DNA of 64,000 bases from positions 62,001-126,000 of the forward strand of contig NZ_LMNI01000013.1 of assembly GCF_001422925.1 (NCBI RefSeq), written 5' to 3'. Origin of the DNA: Microbacterium sp. Leaf288. GTDB taxonomy: Bacteria > Actinomycetota > Actinomycetes > Actinomycetales > Microbacteriaceae. Shown here piece after piece: positions 59,079 to 64,000 of this stretch (position 1 is its first letter; each line of letters opens with the position of its first letter). Made by a program: the position numbers and the translations under genes. Under the pieces are notes generated by a model that did not search any database, was not told the origin of the DNA, and saw only the letters and a list, made by a program, of their open reading frames with translations.

Positions 59079-61691
59079 ATGTCCGTCATCGTCGACGCAC
59101 CCCGCATCGAACACCATCGCGAGCCGCTCGGCATCGGGGAACGGATGCCGCGGCTCTCGTGGCGCGTCGCCTCGGCGCCGGCCGGCTGGCGGCAGGCCTC
59201 GTACTCGGTCGAGGTCGACCGCGGCGGCGAGGTCACCACCTACGTCGTCGACTCCGGCGAGCAGGTGCTCGTGGCGTGGCCCGCCGAGCCGCTGCGCTCG
59301 CGGGAGATCGTCTCGGTGCGGATCTCCGTGCGCGGTGAGGACGGCGCGTGGTCCGCAGCATCCGTCCCCACCGTCCTCGAGGCCGGACTGCTCGAGCCCT
59401 CGAGCTGGGTCGCGCGGCCCGTGGGAGCGACCCGCAACGAGAACCCGATGTCGGACCAGCGGCGCCCCTCGCTCGTGCGCCGTGGCTTCGACGTGCGCGA
59501 GGGACTCGTGCGCGCCCGCCTTTACGCGACCGCGCACGGCGTGTACGAGGCCGAGCTCAACGGCGCCCGCGTCGGCGACGACGCACTCTCGCCCGGCTGG
59601 ACCGTGTACGGCAAGCGCCTGCGCTACTACACCTACGACGTGACCGACCTCGTGACGCCCGGCCCCAATGCGCTCGGCGCGTGGCTCGGCGACGGCTGGT
59701 ACCGCGGTCGCCTCGGCTGGCGCGGCGGCTTCCGCAACCTGTACGGCGACGACCAGTCGTTCCTCGGCCAGCTCGAGCTCACCTACAGCGACGGATCCCG
59801 CGAGATCGTCGCGACCGACCACTCGTGGCGTTCGGCGCCGAGCCCGATCCTCGCGAGCGGCATCTACGACGGCGAGGACTACGACGCCCGCGAGGAGCTG
59901 CCCGGCTGGTCCACCCCCGGCTACGACGACTCGGCGTGGGAGGGAGTGCAGGAGCGCCACCGCGACCCCGCGACGCTCGTCGCGCCGACCGCTCCGCCGG
60001 TGCGCTCGACCGAGGAGGTCCAGCCGGTCGCGGTGCTCACCGGGCCGAGCGGCTCGCGCATCCTCGACTTCGGGCAGAACCTGGTGGGCCGCGTGCGGAT
60101 CCGGGTCTCCGGCGAGGCCGGCACCACGGTCAGCCTGCGCACCGCGGAGGTCATGCAGGACGGCGAGATCTACACGCGACCGCTCCGCGCCGCGCGCTCG
60201 ACCGACAACTACACGCTCGCGGGCCGCGAGGTCGAGGAGTGGGAACCTCGCTTCACCTTCCACGGCTTCCGCTACGTCGAGGTCACCGGCTGGCCGGGCG
60301 ACCTCGACGCCGATGCCGCCGCCGGCGCCCTCGTCGCCCGGGTCTACCACACGGATCTCGAGCGCACCGGCTGGTTCGAGTCCTCGGATCCGGCGCTGAA
60401 CCGCCTCCACGAGAACGTGCGCTGGGGCATGCGCGGGAACTTCGTCGACATCCCCACCGACTGCCCGCAGCGCGACGAGCGGATCGGCTGGACCGGCGAC
60501 ATCCAGGTCTTCGGGCCGACGGCCTCCACCCTCTACGACGTGTCGGGCATGCTCTCGGGGTGGCTGCAGGACCTCGCGATCGAGCAGCTGCCCGACGGCA
60601 CCGTGCCCTGGTACGTGCCGGTGATCCCCGCCGACAAGGCGTGGACGCCGATGCGTCCGGGCGCCGCGTGGGGCGACGTGGCGACACTGCTCCCATGGAC
60701 CCTCTACGACCGGTTCGGCGATGTGGGCGTGCTCCAGGCACAGTGGGACAGCGCGCACCGCTGGGTCGACCTGCTCGAGCGCCTCGCGGGGCCTTCGCGG
60801 CTGTGGGACTCGGGCTTCCAGCTGGGCGACTGGCTCGACCCGGCCGCTCCGCCGGACGACCCCGCCGACGCCCTCACCGACCGCTACCTCGTCGCGACCG
60901 CGTACTTCGCGAAGTCGGCGCGGACGGTGGCGCGCATGGCCGAGGTGCTCGGACTCGCCGACGAGCGGGCGCACTACGACGCGCTCGCCGACGAGGTGGT
61001 CGCGGCTTTCGAGGCCGCGTACGTGAACGCCGACGGCACGATGACCAGCGACGCCCAGACGGCGTACGCGCTCGGCCTGCAGTTCGACCTGATCACCGAT
61101 CCGGTGAAACGGGATGCTGCGGCCACGCGCCTCGCCGACCTCGTGCACGCCGCGGGCAACCGCATCGCGACGGGCTTCGTCGGCACGCCGCTCGTCTCCG
61201 ACGCCCTGAGCTCGGGAGGCCAGGTCGCGGCTGCGTACGACCTTCTGCTCGAGCGCGAGTGCCCCTCGTGGCTGTACCAGGTCGAACAGGGTGCGACGAC
61301 GGTGTGGGAGCGGTGGGACTCGCTGCTGCCGGACGGCACCGTCAACCCGGGGCAGATGACGTCGTTCAACCACTACGCGCTCGGCGCCGTCGCCGACTGG
61401 ATGCACCGGGTCATCGGCGGGCTCGCCCCCGACGCCCCCGGCTACCGCCGCATCCGCTTCGCACCGCGCCCCGGCGGCGGGCTGACGTCCGCGTCGGCGC
61501 GCCAGCTCACCGCGTACGGCGAGGCGGCGATCTCGTGGCGCATCGAGGACGGCCAGCTGCACGTCCAGGCAACGGTTCCCGTCGGCGCCGAGGCCGTGCT
61601 CGACCTCGACGGCGCCGACGAGGAGACGCTTGCTCCGGGCACGCACACCCGCGTGGTGCCCGTGCCGGCGGAGGCCGTCGTCCCCGCCTGA
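59079..61691 (+). CDS. GH78 alpha-L-rhamnosidase
   Basis: 870 residues. The N-terminal beta domains (P-R-L-S-W-R-V, Y-A-T-A-H-G-V-Y-E-A-E-L-N-G) precede the (alpha/alpha)6 catalytic domain. The catalytic acid E467 is in D-C-P-Q-R-D-E-R-I-G-W-T-G-D, and the base is probably E744 in T-T-V-W-E-R-W-D-S. The C-terminal sandwich follows (Y-R-R-I-R-F-A-P-R-P-G-G). It removes terminal alpha-L-rhamnose from plant glycosides, for example RG side chains or flavonoid rhamnosides. No signal peptide is present. GGAAGGGA precedes the ATG. Repression by the LacI protein through two operators is inferred. Confidence 0.93.
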   Translation: MSVIVDAPRIEHHREPLGIGERMPRLSWRVASAPAGWRQASYSVEVDRGGEVTTYVVDSGEQVLVAWPAEPLRSREIVSVRISVRGEDGAWSAASVPTVLEAGLLEPSSWVARPVGATRNENPMSDQRRPSLVRRGFDVREGLVRARLYATAHGVYEAELNGARVGDDALSPGWTVYGKRLRYYTYDVTDLVTPGPNALGAWLGDGWYRGRLGWRGGFRNLYGDDQSFLGQLELTYSDGSREIVATDHSWRSAPSPILASGIYDGEDYDAREELPGWSTPGYDDSAWEGVQERHRDPATLVAPTAPPVRSTEEVQPVAVLTGPSGSRILDFGQNLVGRVRIRVSGEAGTTVSLRTAEVMQDGEIYTRPLRAARSTDNYTLAGREVEEWEPRFTFHGFRYVEVTGWPGDLDADAAAGALVARVYHTDLERTGWFESSDPALNRLHENVRWGMRGNFVDIPTDCPQRDERIGWTGDIQVFGPTASTLYDVSGMLSGWLQDLAIEQLPDGTVPWYVPVIPADKAWTPMRPGAAWGDVATLLPWTLYDRFGDVGVLQAQWDSAHRWVDLLERLAGPSRLWDSGFQLGDWLDPAAPPDDPADALTDRYLVATAYFAKSARTVARMAEVLGLADERAHYDALADEVVAAFEAAYVNADGTMTSDAQTAYALGLQFDLITDPVKRDAAATRLADLVHAAGNRIATGFVGTPLVSDALSSGGQVAAAYDLLLERECPSWLYQVEQGATTVWERWDSLLPDGTVNPGQMTSFNHYALGAVADWMHRVIGGLAPDAPGYRRIRFAPRPGGGLTSASARQLTAYGEAAISWRIEDGQLHVQATVPVGAEAVLDLDGADEETLAPGTHTRVVPVPAEAVVPA

Positions 61692-61720
61692 TCCACAGTC
61701 CGGTCCCCGGCTGACCGTGT

Positions 61721-61759
61721 GGGATTTCGGATGCTGCGGCCCGCGGCATCCGAAATCCC
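61721..61759 (+). terminator. 14-base hairpin terminator after the rhamnosidase gene
   Basis: GGGATTTCGGATGC (61721-61734) pairs perfectly with GCATCCGAAATCCC (61746-61759) around an 11-base loop, 30 bases after the stop. It incorporates the CGGATGC motif. The rest of the 179-base gap holds an AT-richer promoter region for the next gene (TTCGTTAGCGAA inverted repeat near 61823). Confidence 0.75.
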
Positions 61760-61870
61760 CGATCGCTGTGTGAATCCCCATGTCGTCGGGGGTGGCGTTC
61801 GGCGCGGAGAGTGAATATCCTTTCGTTAGCGAATCCGAATACACACTGGATCGCCACGATCGGAGACGCC

Positions 61871-62848
61871 GTGCCCCTGACGCCCTACACCCGGCCCGCG
61901 GACGGGCAGGTGCGCCTGCTCACGAAGGTCGCGCGTATGTACCACGAGCGCGGCGTACGACAGGCCGACATCGCGGCCGCGCTCAATATCTCACAGGCGA
62001 AGGTCTCCCGTCTGCTCAAGCGTGCGGAGTCCGTGGGCATCGTGCGCACCATCGTCACCGTCGCCCCGGGCGTCTACGCCGAGCTCGAGGAGCAGCTCGA
62101 GGAGAAGTACGGCCTCGCCGAGGCCGTCATCGTCGACGTCGACCCTGAGGCCGACGAGGGCGAGCTCTTGGCCTCGCTCGGGGCGGGGGCGGCAGCCTAC
62201 CTCGAGGCGACCCTCTCGGGCGCCGACCGCATCGGCGTCTCGTCGTGGAGCCAGACGATCCTCGCGATGGTCGACCGCATGCGCCCGTTCACGGTGCGCG
62301 GTGCGACCGAGGTCGTGCAGCTGCTCGGCGGCGTCGGCGCCCCGGAGGCGCAGAGCCACTCGAACCGGCTGCTCGGCGAACTCGCGCGAACTCTCGGCGC
62401 GGAGCCCGTCTACGTGCAGGCTCCGGGCGTCGTCGGCGACCCGGCGATCCGCGACAGCCTGCTGCAGGACCCCTCGATGCAGGAGGTCGCGCGCCACTGG
62501 AACGAGCTCACGATGGCGATCATGGGCATCGGCAGCATCGAGCCCTCCGACGCCCTCGCCGCGAGCGGCAACGCCTTCGCCGCCGAGGAGCGTCAGGCGC
62601 TGCTCGACCAGGGCGCCGTCGGCGACATCTGCCACCGCATCTTCCGCGCGGACGGCTCGCTCGTGCGCGGCGCGCTCGACGACCGCATCATCGCCATCAC
62701 CGTCGAGAACCTCCGGCGGATCCCGCGCCGCGTCGGCATCGCCGGCGGCGAGCGCAAGCTCGAGGCGATCCACGGCGCCCTGGCCGGCGACTGGGTCACG
62801 ACGCTCGTGACCGACCTGCGCTCGGCCGAGGCCCTCGCCGACCGCTGA
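61871..62848 (+). CDS. SorC/DeoR-type sugar-binding transcriptional regulator
   Basis: About 325 residues. The N-terminal helix-turn-helix is V-A-R-M-Y-H-E-R-G-V-R-Q-A-D-I-A-A-A-L-N followed by I-S-Q-A-K-V-S-R-L-L-K-R-A. The C-terminal sugar-phosphate-binding domain shows I-G-V-S-S-W-S-Q-T, Q-L-L-G-G-V-G, M-G-I-G-S-I and G-D-I-C-H-R-I-F. The GTG at 61871, with GGAG five bases upstream, is preferred to GTG 61811, which lies in the AT-rich promoter region. It is a likely regulator of a sugar or polyol operon, possibly the importer at the right edge. Confidence 0.88.
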   Translation: MPLTPYTRPADGQVRLLTKVARMYHERGVRQADIAAALNISQAKVSRLLKRAESVGIVRTIVTVAPGVYAELEEQLEEKYGLAEAVIVDVDPEADEGELLASLGAGAAAYLEATLSGADRIGVSSWSQTILAMVDRMRPFTVRGATEVVQLLGGVGAPEAQSHSNRLLGELARTLGAEPVYVQAPGVVGDPAIRDSLLQDPSMQEVARHWNELTMAIMGIGSIEPSDALAASGNAFAAEERQALLDQGAVGDICHRIFRADGSLVRGALDDRIIAITVENLRRIPRRVGIAGGERKLEAIHGALAGDWVTTLVTDLRSAEALADR

Positions 62849-62898
62849 CGACTCGCGCCGCGCCCCAGCGGCAGCATCCATCCCCGCCTTCCTAGGCG

Positions 62899-62967
62899 CC
62901 GAGACAGAGGATCCTCGTCGAGACCGGGGCCGTCACCCCAGGTCTCGACGCTGATCCCCTGTTTCGG
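62899..62967. repeat. Palindromic element CCGAGACAGAGGATC, copy 2
   Basis: Outer arms CCGAGACAGAGGATC (62899-62913) and GATCCCCTGTTTCGG (62953-62967) enclose perfect ten-base inner arms CGTCGAGACC (62916-62925) and GGTCTCGACG (62941-62950). It is related to 36351-36419 and abuts the next element. The 232-base gap 62849-63080 contains only these two elements. Confidence 0.7.
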
Positions 62968-63035
62968 TGAGACGACAATTGGCGGACGAGACCCCGGGTG
63001 AACCCCAGGGTCTCGTCCGCGCTCTGTCGTCTCAC
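62967..63035. repeat. Nested palindromic element, copy 2
   Basis: Perfect outer arms GTGAGACGACA (62967-62977) and TGTCGTCTCAC (63025-63035), and perfect inner arms GCGGACGAGACC (62982-62993) and GGTCTCGTCCGC (63009-63020). The central 20 bases are identical to the copy at 48898-48966, while inner-stem differences are compensatory. It separates the convergent SorC-type regulator and racemase-like genes. Confidence 0.75.
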
Positions 63036-63080
63036 GGTACGGGGGCGCCCAGACCCGCCGGCGGGCGGCGGGCGACGGGG

Positions 63081-63743
63081 TCAGCGAGCGGCGAGGGACT
63101 GCGCCAGGCGCTCGACGCCCAGGCGCGGGCTCGTGAGAACCGGCACGTCGACCGACACGGCCTCGGCGGCGGAGGCCATGGAGGCCTGCGCCAGCACGAT
63201 GACGTCAGCCTCGGCAGCGCCGCGCTCGATGGCGGCGGCGACGAGGCGGTCGTGGGTCGGGCGGTCCCCGCCGGCGACGGCCGCGAACGCGCCCTCGATG
63301 ACTTCGCTCGTGAACTCCGGCTCGACGCCGGCGAGCGCGGCGCGCTCCTGCAGCAGGCCCAGGGTCGGACGGCACGTCGTCGGCAGGGTCGCGAGCACGC
63401 GGATGCGGCGACCACTGCGCACCGCAGCATCCGCCATCGCTTCATCGACGCGGAGGACGGGCACTCCTGCCGCCGCGGCGGCGGGAGCGGCGAGCTCGGA
63501 GATCGACGAGCACGTGAACATCACCGCATCCGCTCCCCCGGCCGCCGCCGCGCGCACGAGGTCGCCGATGCGCTCGGGCACCGAGTCCGCACGCGCATCG
63601 TCGCCGAGGTCGGCCACGATGCGGTCGTCGAGGTAGTTCACGACGGTCGCGCCGGGGAGGAACTCCGCCGCCAGCGCGCCGAACGGCGCGATGTTGACGG
63701 CTCCGGTGTGGAGGAACGCGATGCGTGGCGCGGAGGAGCTCAT
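63081..63743 (-). CDS. Aspartate/glutamate racemase-family protein
   Basis: 220 residues. R-I-A-F-L-H-T-G-A-V opens the fold, and the first catalytic cysteine is in V-M-F-T-C-S-S-I-S-E-L. The second catalytic cysteine, expected in a late L-A-C-T-type motif, is replaced: the segment reads V-I-V-L-A-Q-A-S-M-A. Loss of one cysteine rules out a normal two-base racemase; a decarboxylase, isomerase or lyase reaction, as in arylmalonate-decarboxylase relatives, is possible. It lies 20 bases after the partial importer permease gene in the same direction, so it probably belongs to that transport operon. Confidence 0.8.
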   Translation of the reverse strand: MSSSAPRIAFLHTGAVNIAPFGALAAEFLPGATVVNYLDDRIVADLGDDARADSVPERIGDLVRAAAAGGADAVMFTCSSISELAAPAAAAAGVPVLRVDEAMADAAVRSGRRIRVLATLPTTCRPTLGLLQERAALAGVEPEFTSEVIEGAFAAVAGGDRPTHDRLVAAAIERGAAEADVIVLAQASMASAAEAVSVDVPVLTSPRLGVERLAQSLAAR

Positions 63744-63763
63744 GCAGCCAGCCTTTCAGCTTC

Positions 63764-64000
63764 TCAGCCCTTGAGGGCGCCGCCGGACATGCCGGCCATG
63801 ATCTTCTTGTTGAGCGTGAGGAAAAGGATCAGCAGCACCACGATGTTGATGCTGACGGCCGCGAACAGCGGACCGTACTGGGTCGACCCGTACTCGTCGC
63901 TCAGGCTCAAGAGGCCCACCTGGATCGTCGCGAGCTCCGGTCGGGTCGTGAACGTCAGGGCGATCAGCAGGTCGTTCCACACGCTGAAGAACTGCACGAG
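63764..64000 (-). CDS. Carbohydrate ABC importer permease (MalG-like), C-terminal fragment
   Basis: The gene runs off the right edge; the last 78 residues are seen. F-F-S-V-W-N-D-L-L-I-A-L-T-F-T, a hydrophobic segment I-N-I-V-V-L-L-I-L-F-L-T-L and the end K-K-I-M-A-G-M-S-G-G-A-L-K-G are typical of the second permease of CUT1 sugar importers. It would form part of a membrane channel for a sugar or polyol. It is followed in the same direction by the racemase-family gene. Confidence 0.85.
   Translation of the reverse strand, partial: LVQFFSVWNDLLIALTFTTRPELATIQVGLLSLSDEYGSTQYGPLFAAVSINIVVLLILFLTLNKKIMAGMSGGALKG

Noticed and set aside
59055..61844. Open frame of 929 codons antisense to the rhamnosidase gene
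   Set aside because: The plus-strand GH78 has clear catalytic motifs and a ribosome binding site; the antisense translation has neither.

Overview
The window is very GC-rich, densely packed coding DNA with overlapping start/stop codons, GTG starts and GHMP, ROK, LacI, SorC and LLM/F420-type families. This points to a high-GC actinobacterium, most likely Microbacteriaceae (Microbacterium-like). That placement is inferred from gene content and style. No rRNA, tRNA, phage, transposase or CRISPR array was seen. Almost everything is carbohydrate catabolism: transport, glycoside hydrolases, sugar-responsive repressors and intermediary metabolism.

Layout: 0-7.5 kb holds the end of an aldehyde dehydrogenase, a glycerate kinase, a ThuA-like protein and a Leloir set (galE; a LacI repressor divergent from galT-galK, with two LacI-type operators between them). 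7.5-16.5 kb holds an alpha/beta hydrolase, a GH3 beta-glucosidase divergent from a TetR regulator, a secreted phosphatase-fold protein, and a ROK regulator followed by an MFS sugar carrier and a carboxylesterase. 16.6-22.5 kb is housekeeping or mixed: an LLM oxidoreductase, an orphan DNA methyltransferase, lipoate ligase, a monoglyceride-lipase-like hydrolase and a MarR-MFS exporter pair. 22.5-36.3 kb is a second glycan locus: tetR-GH2 divergent from a family-5 ABC importer (binding protein, permease, permease-ATPase fusion, ATPase), followed by a GH3-esterase-GH43 series.

The most informative part is 36-62 kb. A GntR/FCD regulator (about 40.7 kb) sits among three copies of a GGTCAACCGGT promoter element. 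These control, by inference, two nucleoside-hydrolase-like proteins, a solute-binding protein with an unrecognised 560-residue protein, and a long overlapping operon. The operon encodes an MFS carrier, a DhaKL-type kinase, an RpiB-like isomerase, a TIM-like isomerase, a sugar-phosphate-isomerase-fold decarboxylase, a D-apionate-oxidoisomerase-like dehydrogenase, an SDR and a D-apionate-lactonase-like protein. Read in order this is a complete oxidative D-apiose route: apiose, apionolactone, apionate, 3-oxo-isoapionate, L-erythrulose, L-erythrulose-1-P, D-erythrulose-4-P, D-erythrose-4-P. Next to it a second LacI regulator, with two perfect GAAACGTTTC operators, controls a GH140-like (apiosidase-type) enzyme, a GH42 beta-galactosidase, an NAD-epimerase-like enzyme and a GH78 rhamnosidase. 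Together they look like a system for apiose-containing plant material (RG-II side chains, apiogalacturonan or flavonoid apiosides). The SDR in place of the usual Gfo/Idh-type apiose dehydrogenase, the nucleoside-hydrolase-like pair and the 560-residue protein are the parts that may be new.

Non-coding structure is rich: GC-rich hairpin terminators, three families of dispersed palindromic or oligonucleotide repeats at gene ends (one copy has become part of a coding frame), and an unusually frequent CGGATGCYGC motif written in rare codons.
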